A DNA stretch of 55,978 bases from MGNI01 sp964353875 (GCA_964353875.1 CAYGXU010000008.1:1-55978); one strand, 5' to 3'. Positions 24,613-33,798 are shown, counted from the first letter of the stretch. The notes: a model not told the origin generated them from the sequence alone. Numbers and translations are program-made.

Positions 24613-25209
24613 ATGTCACCAGCAGCGAATCGCCTGATTGTGCGAACCGGTCCCAATCCCGGGATGGTGTTTGATATAACGAAGGAAATTACAACTTTTG
24701 GAAGAGACGTGGCAAGCGATGTCGTTCTTGGTGATGCAGAAGTATCACGGCAACACGCGCGCCTGACAAGAACTCCCGGTGGATATGTTCTCGAGGATTT
24801 AGGTTCAACGAACGGAACCTTTATCAATGGAGAACGACTATCAGCTCCACGAGTTTTGAGGCCAGGAGATCTATTGGGATTGAGCGAGAAAGTAACACTT
24901 ACCTTTGAATCGACCGCACCGGCATCTGCAGAGACAGTCATTAGCCCAGTTGCGGGTGCTGAACGCTATGCCCCCACGATGCGGGAGGAAGCGCCAATGC
25001 GCACACCCCTGCCTATCGATGTAGGACAACCCATTCCTACACCACGTGCACAATCCGTCTCGGAAGACAAACCTAAGAAAAGATCGCCCTGGCTTATCGC
25101 CGGTTGCGGATGTTTGATCGTCTTGGTGGTGGTTATTGTATTCCTTGTCTACATGGATATTATGTATCCGGATATTCTATATGCACCGCTTCGGCTATTA
25201 GGTTTTTAA
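24613..25209 (+). CDS. FHA-domain protein with single membrane anchor
   Basis: This protein has 198 residues. The N-terminal forkhead-associated domain (about 5-100) has all phosphothreonine-binding positions: Gly30-Arg31, Ser45-Arg46-x-His48 and Ser65-Thr66-Asn67-Gly68 in LGSTNGTF. A Pro-rich linker and a basic patch (KPKKRS) precede one hydrophobic helix (about 158-181). The tail is short and outside, so the FHA domain faces the cytoplasm. It likely recruits Thr-phosphorylated proteins to the membrane; no Ser/Thr kinase gene is in the window. AGGAGG lies 6 nt before the ATG, and an intrinsic terminator follows about 140 bp after the stop. Confidence 0.88.
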   Translation: MSPAANRLIVRTGPNPGMVFDITKEITTFGRDVASDVVLGDAEVSRQHARLTRTPGGYVLEDLGSTNGTFINGERLSAPRVLRPGDLLGLSEKVTLTFESTAPASAETVISPVAGAERYAPTMREEAPMRTPLPIDVGQPIPTPRAQSVSEDKPKKRSPWLIAGCGCLIVLVVVIVFLVYMDIMYPDILYAPLRLLGF

Positions 25210-25345
25210 CGCAAGCAGGGCTATCCAGATTGACTGATGCAGCGGTAGAGAGCGAAATGCCTTCAAAAAAGAGACCACAAGTATAGTTTGTCATTACCCA
25301 TGGTTCTATGAATTGTCCGAGGTGGATAATTCACTAACTCGAGGA

Positions 25346-25388
25346 AACGCCCCACCATCGATCCACTAATCGGGGCGTTTTGTTTGGA
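25346..25388 (+). terminator. Intrinsic terminator after the FHA gene
   Basis: AAACGCCCC (25346-25354) pairs perfectly with GGGGCGTTT (25373-25381), followed by TGTTTGG. The loop is 18 nt. It closes the nfeD-FHA unit. Confidence 0.85.
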
Positions 25389-25511
25389 CAACGATACTCG
25401 TAAGAAAAGAACGATGATCATTAAGTGGATTGATTTTCAGCGCTGTTATTCTCACAGCCGGAATGATGGGAATAGGCCTGGTTGGGGAAACTCTCTATTG
25501 AGTGAAGGGCG

Positions 25512-26285
25512 ATGCGGCAGTTGCTCTGTTTCTTGATGCTGGCTCTCTTGATGGGCGGAAGCACAACCAGCCCGGAGTTGAGAACACACGTCTCGCATGA
25601 ACAGGTGATCGTCACCTCGACACCAACTATCCCGACCGCGGATATTTATCAACCGGAACGCGAGCGGATGGTGCAAGACGGTATCGTCGGGTGGGGGATT
25701 GAGAATCCGGCTATCATTCAAGTAATGGGGGATGTCCCAAGACATGAATTTGTGCCTGAGGAGCTTCTCGACATGGCTTATGAGAATGTTCCTCTGCCCA
25801 TCGGTTATGGTCAGACGATATCCCAACCCTACATTGTGGCGTTGATGACGCAGGAATTGGGGGTTTCCGCAGGAGACCGTGTTCTGGAGATTGGCACAGG
25901 TTCCGGTTATCAGGCCGTGGTTCTGGCTGAACTGGGGGTGAAGGTTTTCACTATGGAGATCGTTGAATTCTTGGCGAAGGCTGCACAGGAGCGGTTTGAA
26001 CGACTGGGGTATAAAGACATGATGACTCGCCATGCCGATGGGTACTACGGATGGGAGGAAGAGAGCCCGTTCGATGCCATCATTGTCACCGCCGCACCGG
26101 ACCATGTGCCGTCTCCCCTTTTAGGTCAATTGAAAATCGGGGGCATCATGGTGATCCCGGTTGGTCCTGTGGGGGGATTTCAGGAGTTATGGCGGATTAC
26201 ACGTACGGGGGCGGAGAGCTATGAATCCATCAGCCTGGGCGGTGTTCGCTTCGTCCCGCTGACGAGGGTTACACAGGACCCCTAA
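25512..26285 (+). CDS. pcm: Protein-L-isoaspartate O-methyltransferase, apparently exported
   Basis: PCMT methylates isoaspartyl residues so that damaged proteins can be repaired, using S-adenosylmethionine. Family features are MVQDGIVGWGIENPAIIQVMGDVPRHEFVP, YGQTISQPYIVALM and the SAM motif VLEIGTGSGYQAVVLAEL, then DAIIVTAAPDHVP. The unusual part is the first about 20 residues, MRQLLCFLMLALLMGG, a hydrophobic signal-like segment with no lipobox Cys, followed by a Thr/Pro spacer. An envelope or extracytoplasmic location is therefore predicted, although SAM is not expected outside the cell; a cytoplasm-facing membrane tether is the alternative. Its last 99 bp overlap the 3' end of the gene on the opposite strand. 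Confidence 0.88.
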   Translation: MRQLLCFLMLALLMGGSTTSPELRTHVSHEQVIVTSTPTIPTADIYQPERERMVQDGIVGWGIENPAIIQVMGDVPRHEFVPEELLDMAYENVPLPIGYGQTISQPYIVALMTQELGVSAGDRVLEIGTGSGYQAVVLAELGVKVFTMEIVEFLAKAAQERFERLGYKDMMTRHADGYYGWEEESPFDAIIVTAAPDHVPSPLLGQLKIGGIMVIPVGPVGGFQELWRITRTGAESYESISLGGVRFVPLTRVTQDP

Positions 26286-28667
26286 CTCCTTCCTGTCTAT
26301 ATTTTTTGAAGCATAAGGCGCTGTGAGGAATGCAGCTACATAAGCCAGCGCACCAAAACCCATCGTAGCGCGCATACCCCAATCAAGGGTGATCATTGCA
26401 GCAACAACTCCAATAACCCCGGAGGTTGCACCATTAATGGCCCAAGCCAAGGGGATCATCCCGGGCAAACGCTTTTCTAATTCACGTAAACCTGAAGCGA
26501 AAGGGATGCCCATAAGAAACCCGATAGGCGCGATCAGGAAGACGACATAGATGAAGCGGAAGAGCTCATGCGATGGCATCGTGAGAGCGACCGCGTATTC
26601 AAGTCCAAAGTTGAGGGCGACCAGAAGCCCGATAAGCAGACCCAGGGATAAGCGCAGATGAACTCGAGGGGAGAAGTAACTGCCCACGCCGGAAGAAAGC
26701 AATAATCCAAAAAGTACAGCTGCCAGAGCAGTCGCTGGTCGGTCCAATAACAAAGTCATTTTTTGTATCAATGGGATCTCAATTAGGAGATAGCCGGCGC
26801 CAAGGAAGGCGAAATAAGCTGGCAGTTTTCGGTTGAGATAGGGCGAAGGATGCCTACTTCGCAACAAGTACAAGGGCGCCAATCCAAGGGGAAGAGCCAG
26901 AAGGACCATGAGAGCCAGTAATGCCAAGAGAACCAGGTATCCGCTACCCCCGAAGGGTTGCCAGACTCGTCCCAGGGTGGCAAGGACCTGCGGGGTTTGT
27001 CGCCAGCGAAAAAAGTGGAAAAAGAAAGGACGGTCGTCTGTGGGTGGTCGGAGGTTGAAATAATAGTTATTTAGCGTCTCTTCCGGGTTGGTGAGAAGAT
27101 TATAGTAAACCTCGTAGTAGACGTCCTTAGGGAGATGATTGAAGCGATTGAACTGGCTTGAATCCAGACCGGGAAAGTAAACGGGATCGAATGCATTGGA
27201 TTCTAGAAAGGTCTCAGCCAATTGATATTCTTCAGGGGTAAATGGGCGCTTAGAGGCGATTAAGGTTGCCGTGCGCATCCCTCGATAGGCGATTAAGTGC
27301 GCTTCAGGATGAGGGATTCCTGAGGCTTTAAGCGCGCTGAGCAGAATGGCCCAGGTTCGAGCTGATTCGCTCGGGGGTGTCCCAAGCCATCTGGTAATCA
27401 CGAACATCCCATCTTGATTGAGGCGACCCAATGCCTGTGAGAAGGCCTCGACGGTTAAAAGGTAATTCTCCATAAGACTGAAAGCGCCGGAAGTAACCGG
27501 GTGGAAGCTCTCGCTCAGAGCCAGTATCACCAGGTCATAACTTTGACCTGGAGTTTCAAGTGCGCCGCGAGAAGATCGGTCAGAAATGCTGATTCCAGGA
27601 TTAGAAAGAAGATTCTCAGAAAATTCACGGTATTCACCCATCATGAGTTTGTGAATCAATGGTTCGTCAGTTGGAAGTGTGATCCTGCCTGCACCGGATG
27701 ACAAGGCAATGATGGCTTCAAAACCGCCCCCGGGCTGCAAGATCAGTGTTTTCGCTCCTGGTCTGAGGCGGTAAGCTAATGAGGTTGGCATGTGCTCTGC
27801 AATTGTATTTGCAGCTGGTTCCCTGGGCGCGAGGGCTGTGATGGGGATTGGCCCCTCTCCGTCGATAAAGACAGCTGCCTGTGGCGGTGGATCAATCGGG
27901 GCATTCAGGCTAAGCCCAGGTAAGACATGGATCGTATTCGTCTCAACGACATCGACACGACTGGAGGAACTCCACACGGTTGTTGTATGATTGGCATCCG
28001 CTGCAAGTTGCGTGATGACTAGTGGTTTATAAGGAGATAGGCGTAATTGCAATTGGGGCGGAAGCCAAAGAAGTCCAAGGAGGGTGATACTGGTCAGGAT
28101 TACAAGCAGATAGGTTTCCAGACGTCTTTGAAGGAATAGGAAACCAGAAAGTAATCCCAGTAACATACTCAGAACGATCGTCCTCTCACCTCCCAACAAG
28201 TCCAATGCTATCAAAGCAATGGGGCATCCCAGCGCGGATCCAATGAGATTTGCGGCGTAGGGGAGATGAGCACCCGTGCCTGCATGAGCGAGGGCTGCGC
28301 CGATAGCCCAGCCTGCGAAGAGGAAGGGTAAACCAGCGGCGGCGAAATAGAGCATGAGAATCCAGGCCTGCTTGCCATCCCAGGTGACGCTATATGAATC
28401 GAAGGGAAGGAAATTGATGATCAGGTAGGCGATTGCTATCGATAGGGAAAAACCTGCTGTAAGCTGCGAAAGCGGAGGGTTTTTTGGAAGGAGTGTAAGC
28501 ATAAAGCCGCTAGCCGCGAAACCCATGACGGCCAAACTGACGACCATAAAGGCGAAATGGTGGAATTGCTGAATGGCAAATAGTCGGGTGAGAGCAATTT
28601 CGAAGATGAGCACTGCGGCTGAGAGTAAAGCCAAGCCGAACGAGTTTTGCGTCTTGGATTTGATCAT
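26187..28667 (-). CDS. Membrane protein with spermidine-synthase-like domain
   Basis: This protein has 826 residues. Roughly seven membrane helices lie in residues 8-215, a soluble spermidine-synthase/SAM-methyltransferase-like domain spans about 240-560, and a further group of about six to seven helices spans 580-790. The SAM-type loop reads LILQPGGGFEAIIAL and is degenerate, while YDLVILALSES keeps the aminopropyltransferase pattern. Such proteins are common in bacteria and have no assigned reaction; polyamine synthesis itself is not implied. The last about 35 residues, within the overlap with the PCMT gene, look non-conserved, so the true protein may have been extended by loss of an earlier stop. 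No Shine-Dalgarno is clear. Confidence 0.75.
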   Translation of the reverse strand: MIKSKTQNSFGLALLSAAVLIFEIALTRLFAIQQFHHFAFMVVSLAVMGFAASGFMLTLLPKNPPLSQLTAGFSLSIAIAYLIINFLPFDSYSVTWDGKQAWILMLYFAAAGLPFLFAGWAIGAALAHAGTGAHLPYAANLIGSALGCPIALIALDLLGGERTIVLSMLLGLLSGFLFLQRRLETYLLVILTSITLLGLLWLPPQLQLRLSPYKPLVITQLAADANHTTTVWSSSSRVDVVETNTIHVLPGLSLNAPIDPPPQAAVFIDGEGPIPITALAPREPAANTIAEHMPTSLAYRLRPGAKTLILQPGGGFEAIIALSSGAGRITLPTDEPLIHKLMMGEYREFSENLLSNPGISISDRSSRGALETPGQSYDLVILALSESFHPVTSGAFSLMENYLLTVEAFSQALGRLNQDGMFVITRWLGTPPSESARTWAILLSALKASGIPHPEAHLIAYRGMRTATLIASKRPFTPEEYQLAETFLESNAFDPVYFPGLDSSQFNRFNHLPKDVYYEVYYNLLTNPEETLNNYYFNLRPPTDDRPFFFHFFRWRQTPQVLATLGRVWQPFGGSGYLVLLALLALMVLLALPLGLAPLYLLRSRHPSPYLNRKLPAYFAFLGAGYLLIEIPLIQKMTLLLDRPATALAAVLFGLLLSSGVGSYFSPRVHLRLSLGLLIGLLVALNFGLEYAVALTMPSHELFRFIYVVFLIAPIGFLMGIPFASGLRELEKRLPGMIPLAWAINGATSGVIGVVAAMITLDWGMRATMGFGALAYVAAFLTAPYASKNIDRKELGVLCNPRQRDEANTAQADGFIALRPRTCNPP

Positions 28668-28873
28668 AGCTCTCGATCCTTCTCGAATAATGATTTTAAT
28701 CTAAAACGATCGGCTCTCCGAGGAACTATGCTTGTGATCTTGGACTGCGCCGATAATGGTTCTCGCATTCTTATATTGCTCTAATATCGATCGTATGAAA
28801 TTCTTATCTTAGGTGAATATGCTTGTAAACGTAATTGGATAAAAACACTCGTATATAAGATGGAGGATGAACG

Positions 28874-29272
28874 ATGTTAAGAGTATATACACGACCAAGT
28901 TTCCTACGTGGCGTTCGTTATTATCAACCGGTGGAATTTAACGGTGGCCGTCGGCTTCCAGTTGACTTTCACGTCGATCAGGACGAATTTGTACTCACAG
29001 CTGATGTGGCGGGGATGAAACCAGAGGATTTGAAGGTAGAGATCCATGATGGTGTGCTAACCCTAAAGGGTGAGATCAAACCCCAACCCAATGGAGAGGG
29101 AAAATACCTCCTGCGTGAAATCTCTCATGGCGAATTTTCCCGAAGCTTACAGCTACCAGATCATGTGGATGTGGATAAAGTAGAGGCGAAGATTGAGAAT
29201 GGATTGTTAAGAATCCGTCTTCCCAAATCAGAAGAAGTGAAACCGAAAACCATTCAAGTCAAGACCAAGTAA
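28874..29272 (+). CDS. Small heat shock protein, Hsp20 family
   Basis: This is an ATP-independent holdase chaperone of 132 residues. The alpha-crystallin domain spans about 27-120, with LPVDFHVDQDEFVLTADVAGMKPEDLKVEI, GVLTLKGE, SHGEFSRSLQLPDHVD and the closing motif IENGLLRIRLPK. A C-terminal extension ends KTIQVKTK, the typical position of the dimer-dimer contact motif. GGAGGATGAACG precedes the ATG. A TATAAG-like box sits about 15-20 bp before the start. I looked for a CIRCE element (TTAGCACTC-N9-GAGTGCTAA) and found none. It is monocistronic with its own terminator. Confidence 0.95.
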   Translation: MLRVYTRPSFLRGVRYYQPVEFNGGRRLPVDFHVDQDEFVLTADVAGMKPEDLKVEIHDGVLTLKGEIKPQPNGEGKYLLREISHGEFSRSLQLPDHVDVDKVEAKIENGLLRIRLPKSEEVKPKTIQVKTK

Positions 29273-29289
29273 TGATTGGGAGGGTTAGA

Positions 29290-29320
29290 AAAAATGGGCG
29301 GTAACTCGCCCATTTTTCTT
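29290..29320 (+). terminator. Intrinsic terminator after hsp20
   Basis: AAAAATGGGCG (29290-29300) pairs with CGCCCATTTTT (29307-29317) around GTAACT, an 11-bp stem ending in a T tract about 18 bp after the stop codon. Confidence 0.9.
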
Positions 29321-29693
29321 GAATGCTGTTCAGAATTAATGAACGCAAGGGGTAGGTCCGATTTTTAGATTTTGATATTATATACCTATCAATAATCCGC
29401 ATTCGGTGTATCCTCATATGCGGCGATGAGGAGTCATCGGTTGACTCAATAGATATGGAGGGTTTTGAATTGCGTCATTGCGACATGATCTTTTTACGGT
29501 TCATCTGATCAAGACCAGATGAATTGCTGAGCTTGCATGAGCATTGAAAAACTTTGTAGACCATCCTTAGCCGTTGATTGTAAGGGCGTAGCATGTGAGG
29601 TTTGAGGTGAATACGGACAGAGCACCTTGAAGCTGGGGAGGTAGTCTGAATACGATCGATTGGCAAGTTCACTCAAAAAAGGAGAGGGAGTTG
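29321..29693. other. Intergenic region upstream of the coiled-coil operon
   Basis: This 373-bp region contains an A/T-rich patch (TTTTGATATTATATACC near 29369-29386) that may hold the operon promoter. No clear -35/-10 pair, hairpin or gene is visible. Confidence 0.35.
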
Positions 29694-30608
29694 ATGACCG
29701 AGGAAGAGCTACTTCAAGTGGATCCAAATACGGCCGATGAGCAAATATTGCAGCAATTGCCAGGGATTGGACCCGCGCTGGCGAAAAGGATCCTGGCTGC
29801 ACGTCCGTTCATGGATGTGGATGATATGCTGCGAACCCCAGGGCTGGGGAGAATGAACCTTGAACGGATCAAGCCCTTCTTGATTTTCACTCCAGGCCAG
29901 TTTGAGGACCACCCCCCTCAAACTGAGGAGGTTGTCGAAGTGGCTGAAGGCAAGGAATCCGAGGAAATAATGCAAAATGTGATCTCGGAAGAAAGTCAGG
30001 AAGATGGCGCGATCACGGGGAAAAGTGCACGTCCAGATCAGTCAGGGACAAAGCTCCTCGTTCCTGAAAAAAAGGCACGTGAGCAAAAGCCACGCGAAGA
30101 GACCTTGCCCGAGAAACATCCACGTCCGAGGGAAAAGTCTATCAATCGTGCCGAGATGTTGTGGCTCATGGTGGGGGTTGGGATCTTGGCGATGATATTC
30201 TCGATCCTGATTAATTTGGCCATCCTGGCTGGTATCAACGGCACGCTTGATTTCAATCGTTTGAGTGCAATTCAGCAGTTGGATGCAGATTTGGATCTGT
30301 TGACGGCAAACTTGGAAACCCTTGATTCTGACTTGGAGATGCTCGAGCAACGTGTGAAGCCTCTTGAGGGACTAAGTGGTCGTATGACTACAGTCGAAGA
30401 GCAAGTTGGTACCTTGCAAGGCGATATGGAGCAAGCATTGAGTACCGTGGAAGGCATGCAAACGGAACTTCAGCGTCTATCTGAAGAGACGACACGGTTA
30501 ACTGGGCGAGTGGGCATGTTTGATTCGTTTCTAGAGGGATTGAATCGTTTGTTAGGGGAGCTCTTCGCTTCAACTTCACCAGAGGGTTCCCCGGAGACAC
30601 AGGAGTAA
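29694..30608 (+). CDS. Helix-hairpin-helix protein with single membrane pass and outer coiled coil
   Basis: This protein has 304 residues. Residues about 5-65 contain two HhH motifs of the ComEA type (LPGIGPALAKRILAARPF, then TPGLGRMNLERIKPF), which bind DNA without sequence preference. An acidic then basic low-complexity stretch (70-150) leads to one hydrophobic helix (about 157-180). Residues 190-290 are an extended coiled coil. Positive residues before the helix predict the N terminus inside, so the HhH domain is cytoplasmic and the coil outside. This is the reverse of ComEA, whose DNA-binding part is outside, so DNA uptake is not implied. ATG 29694 follows AAAGGAGAGG. It is first of three genes with the same layout; function unknown. 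Confidence 0.7.
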   Translation: MTEEELLQVDPNTADEQILQQLPGIGPALAKRILAARPFMDVDDMLRTPGLGRMNLERIKPFLIFTPGQFEDHPPQTEEVVEVAEGKESEEIMQNVISEESQEDGAITGKSARPDQSGTKLLVPEKKAREQKPREETLPEKHPRPREKSINRAEMLWLMVGVGILAMIFSILINLAILAGINGTLDFNRLSAIQQLDADLDLLTANLETLDSDLEMLEQRVKPLEGLSGRMTTVEEQVGTLQGDMEQALSTVEGMQTELQRLSEETTRLTGRVGMFDSFLEGLNRLLGELFASTSPEGSPETQE

Positions 30609-30611
30609 ACG

Positions 30612-31433
30612 ATGATAAGTGAATATGAGAATACAAGCATGAGAGAAGATCGGGGTCGACCCACCTTTGCCAAACGCTTTTTCCGTGTTTTCACCCGTGT
30701 GCTCCTGGTGATCATCTTTGGAATGCTTCTGGGTACGGCGGCATATTATGGCATCCCGGCGCTCTACCGGGATTGGATTCAACCAGTGCAGGCTAATTCG
30801 CAGCAGATCATATCCTTGGAACAGGAACTCTCAGCATTGAAAGAACAGTTACAGACACAGGAATCCGAATCTGCTGCAGCCTTTGCGGACTTAGAGGGAA
30901 GGCTGTCCGAACAGCGGGAAGCGATTGCTGAATTACAGGCCCAGAGTGAAAGTGCCCGTGTGTCAATCGATGAAATCAATACAAGTTTGGAGGATCTCGA
31001 ATCCCTTTCTGGCAGAGTGGATACGTTCGAATCGACGCAATCGCAGTTGCAGGATCAACTCGGGCAGTTGGAGCGCTCATTGGAAGATGTTGATTCTCCC
31101 GTTAAACAATTGAACCGGCAATACCAACTGCTACGCGTGATGGAATTAATTACTCGAGCACGCTTCTGGATGATTGAAAACAATCTTGGTCTGGCTGCTG
31201 AGGATGTGACCAGCGCAAGACAGATTCTCGTGGTGGTTCTTGAGGAGGCAACCGAGCAGGAGGATTTGCTGCCCATTATTGAACGCATCGATCAGGTTTT
31301 GTTAGAATTGTCCGATAAACCTGTCATTGCTGCGGATGATCTTGAGATTGTTTGGAAGCTGCTTATTCAAGCTACAGAGCCACAACCTGGCAAGGTCATG
31401 CAACCTGAGGAAGAAACTGGAGGGATCGAATGA
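30612..31433 (+). CDS. Single-pass coiled-coil membrane protein
   Basis: I do not recognise a named family. The 273-residue chain has a basic N terminus, one hydrophobic helix (about 27-50, VLLVIIFGMLLGTAAYYGIPAL), a long heptad-rich coil (about 60-170, rich in Glu/Gln/Leu) and a C-terminal helical domain (about 175-260) beginning LLRVMELITRARFWMIENN. The last domain resembles the helical repeat of HemX-like proteins and the matching region of the next gene, so the two are probably diverged paralogues. Its start codon lies 3 bp after the upstream stop and its end overlaps the next start by 4 bp (ATGA), a tight operon. Confidence 0.65.
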   Translation: MISEYENTSMREDRGRPTFAKRFFRVFTRVLLVIIFGMLLGTAAYYGIPALYRDWIQPVQANSQQIISLEQELSALKEQLQTQESESAAAFADLEGRLSEQREAIAELQAQSESARVSIDEINTSLEDLESLSGRVDTFESTQSQLQDQLGQLERSLEDVDSPVKQLNRQYQLLRVMELITRARFWMIENNLGLAAEDVTSARQILVVVLEEATEQEDLLPIIERIDQVLLELSDKPVIAADDLEIVWKLLIQATEPQPGKVMQPEEETGGIE

Positions 31434-32152
31434 GCGAGAAGAATCTGAACATTGGAGAGGGTTCTGAACACAAGCCGTTTGAGGAAGAGAAGGAAGGGAT
31501 TGTTCCAAAAGTAGAAACAACGGAAGGAACATTTGCGCCTGAAGAAGTATTAGTGCAGGGTAAAGAAGAATCTCCATCACAACCCAGCCGAATGACTATT
31601 TTCCTACGTCGTGCGCTGATATGGGCTGCAGTCATTATTGTGGTTTTTGGCTTGGGCATCCTGACAGCCTGGCTGGTGCGCGGTCGCGCTCAGGCAACGG
31701 AGATCGGGCGCCTGCAGACTCAGGTCGAGACGATGGAGAGCGAGAAAGAAACTCTCTCTAAGGAAAAGAGCACACTGGCAACCGAATTGGAAGGTAAACT
31801 GGCGGACATCCAATCTCTGCAAGCGGAGAAGGATACCTTGGAGGAGCAATTGACCGAAAAAGGATTGCAGATCGAGATGCTGAGAATTTTTGTCGATCTG
31901 ACCTCCGGCCAATTGGCTTTGGCCAACGATGATGTGGTTACGGCAAAGGCCTCTTTGGTACGAACCGACAGACGTCTGGAAGTGCTGCAATCAGCATTAC
32001 AGGAAGAGGAACAAAAAGTCGTAGAAGGGATGCGTACACGCCTCGCCTTAGTCCTGAACGAGATTGACGGAGATGCCTTTGCGGCAAAAAGGGATTTGGA
32101 AGTGCTTACCAATAGCCTGGTTGCCCTACAACGATCGCTATTTGGAGATTAG
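31430..32152 (+). CDS. Single-pass coiled-coil membrane protein, paralogue of the upstream gene
   Basis: This protein has 240 residues. An acidic N-terminal region (1-50) and a short basic patch precede one membrane helix (about 58-80, ALIWAAVIIVVFGLGILTAWLV). A coil follows (about 85-150, LQTQVETMESEKETLSKEKSTL), and then a C-terminal helical domain starting MLRIFVDLTSGQLALANDDV, similar in pattern to LLRVMELITRARFWMIENNLGL in the preceding protein. It is predicted to have its N terminus in and coil out. It is translationally coupled to the upstream gene by ATGA. There is no catalytic motif. A scaffold or cell-envelope role is the most that can be inferred. Confidence 0.65.
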   Translation: MSEKNLNIGEGSEHKPFEEEKEGIVPKVETTEGTFAPEEVLVQGKEESPSQPSRMTIFLRRALIWAAVIIVVFGLGILTAWLVRGRAQATEIGRLQTQVETMESEKETLSKEKSTLATELEGKLADIQSLQAEKDTLEEQLTEKGLQIEMLRIFVDLTSGQLALANDDVVTAKASLVRTDRRLEVLQSALQEEEQKVVEGMRTRLALVLNEIDGDAFAAKRDLEVLTNSLVALQRSLFGD

Positions 32153-32691
32153 CTCCAGCAAAGTTCTGCTTTGATGGCTTTATTGCGATTCGATCCTAAG
32201 GGCGGCAAGGGAATAATCTTGGCTGTTCGGGTCCAACGGGTCAACAAAGGCAGAGATGATGGGGATTGACTTCTCCATAACTGCTTAAAGCAGCTAAATA
32301 TGGGCCGGGTCGTCCCCAAAATTTATTGGTTGGTCAGGTTTTCATCTCTCGTGGCCAGAGCAAGCCGAGATGTAGAGCTCCCTGGTGGAATTTTGCCACT
32401 ATGAGTATCTAACGTTAAAGGACAAACAACTTTTCATCCCAGTCCACCTGTCCGAAAGAGATACACCATCTATCCCCATGAAGGCTTCCGAGTCAGAGCA
32501 TCGCAGCAGTCAATAAAATGATGGCCGCGCCAACGGTCGGATTGCGATAATGAATCGATCCACAATTCGGATAACCTCGGCGTGGCCTTTCATGATTGAG
32601 AAGGTTGATTAGAACTGTTCCACAGATGGGATAAAAAAATATATGGATCATCCTACATTGTTGAGAAATCGTTATTTTGAAAATCGGATGC
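32153..32691. other. Intergenic region between convergent genes
   Basis: This 539-bp gap lies between the coiled-coil operon (plus) and the eRF1-like gene (minus). I see no gene, no long repeat and no strong terminator; a weak CAAAG/CTTTG hairpin lies just after 32152. Confidence 0.5.
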
Positions 32692-33798
32692 TTAATAACG
32701 AAGCAGGCCTGCTATCCTGCCCGCCTTCTCCAAAGCTTCGCTATTATGAATCACCATGACTTCTCCCCCGTCGCTGAACACTTTACGGATAGCCAACTCA
32801 ACAGCATCCTCAATGGTCTCAAATTCACCCTGGCAATAGGGGCATTTCTTTGGACTTTGGGCAGTCAAGTAACCGCAGCTCTGACATCGGGATCCTCCTG
32901 CGCGGAAACCCTCACTCAGGACAAGGGTATAGACTCGACTGGTATGAATTGCGCCTAAGGTATCATCCAATCCGATAACACCTTCGCGCCCTTTCGCAGC
33001 TGCGGTAATGATGGCATCTACCAATTGTTCTTCTTTTTCGACTTCAGCCTGTTGAGCGACTTCAAGCGCTTTCTCGAGGACATAAGCGTATCCAGCGGTC
33101 ATGTCAATGGGGAAAGTCCCCATGACCAGACTTTGCCAGGCTTTCGGCATTTGAGAGAGAAAGCGGGATGAATTTTCTTCTGTAGCGCCCACCAAAATGC
33201 GACGGACACGTTTTTCTTGGAAGAAGCGCGTTGCAAATCGGGCTGCTTCCTTAATGTTACGCTCTGCGACCTCTTCCGAATATCTTGTCTGACCGGCAAC
33301 ACCCCCTTTCCGGCCTGCGGCTTGTGAGCCTCCACCTCGTTTCGTATGACGCACGGCCTGGCCCATCGTTCCTTCATGCTCCTGTAGCTCTCCAAGGTGG
33401 AGGTAAAAAAGCCTCGCGCCTTGTTGATCTACTAAAACGACACCGTAGTGGCCATAATTATCAAATAGATCGGCTAAGGGTTTTACATAAGGACTATCCA
33501 GCAAGCGGGCTCGATCACGGATAGGCAGGGATAAGGAGAAAGAGCGGAAATATTGATCCGGAGCACATGAAAAAAGTGCAAGGGAGCGCCCACTCCAATC
33601 ATACTGATGTTCAATGAACCGTTGGATTGCTTCGATGTCCTGGGGATCAGGTGCCTCGAGATGTTTGAGGAGTTGACGAAGGCGTAACCTATAGGCATCC
33701 ACTGAGCCAGTTGTTGGATCGACATTGAGGTAGACACTAAGCACAGGATGCGCTGGATGATAGCTAATCAATTTCTGAAGATCCAACTCGGTCAGCAT
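32692..33798 (-). CDS. Bacterial eRF1-like (baeRF/Vms1-type) protein with zinc ribbon
   Basis: This protein has 368 residues. The central domain (about 115-270) follows the eRF1 domain 2 fold of bacterial release-factor-like proteins: VVLVDQQGARLFYLHLGE, then a basic loop with GGGSQ at 155-159 (the place of the GGQ tip), and a helix EEVAERNIKEAARFATRFF. A L7Ae-like third domain (RRILVGATEEN, TSRVYTLVLSEGFRAGG) carries a zinc ribbon with CQSCG and CPYCQ near 310-330. eRF1-like proteins act on ribosomes or peptidyl-tRNA; the GSQ variant suggests peptidyl-tRNA hydrolysis in ribosome rescue rather than stop-codon reading (inference). It is last in a dnaJ-htrA operon, which points to protein quality control. 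Confidence 0.75.
   Translation of the reverse strand: MLTELDLQKLISYHPAHPVLSVYLNVDPTTGSVDAYRLRLRQLLKHLEAPDPQDIEAIQRFIEHQYDWSGRSLALFSCAPDQYFRSFSLSLPIRDRARLLDSPYVKPLADLFDNYGHYGVVLVDQQGARLFYLHLGELQEHEGTMGQAVRHTKRGGGSQAAGRKGGVAGQTRYSEEVAERNIKEAARFATRFFQEKRVRRILVGATEENSSRFLSQMPKAWQSLVMGTFPIDMTAGYAYVLEKALEVAQQAEVEKEEQLVDAIITAAAKGREGVIGLDDTLGAIHTSRVYTLVLSEGFRAGGSRCQSCGYLTAQSPKKCPYCQGEFETIEDAVELAIRKVFSDGGEVMVIHNSEALEKAGRIAGLLRY

Noticed and set aside
28668..28873. CIRCE or other known heat-shock operator before hsp20
   Set aside because: No TTAGCACTC-N9-GAGTGCTAA or clear inverted repeat found; only a weak -10-like box.
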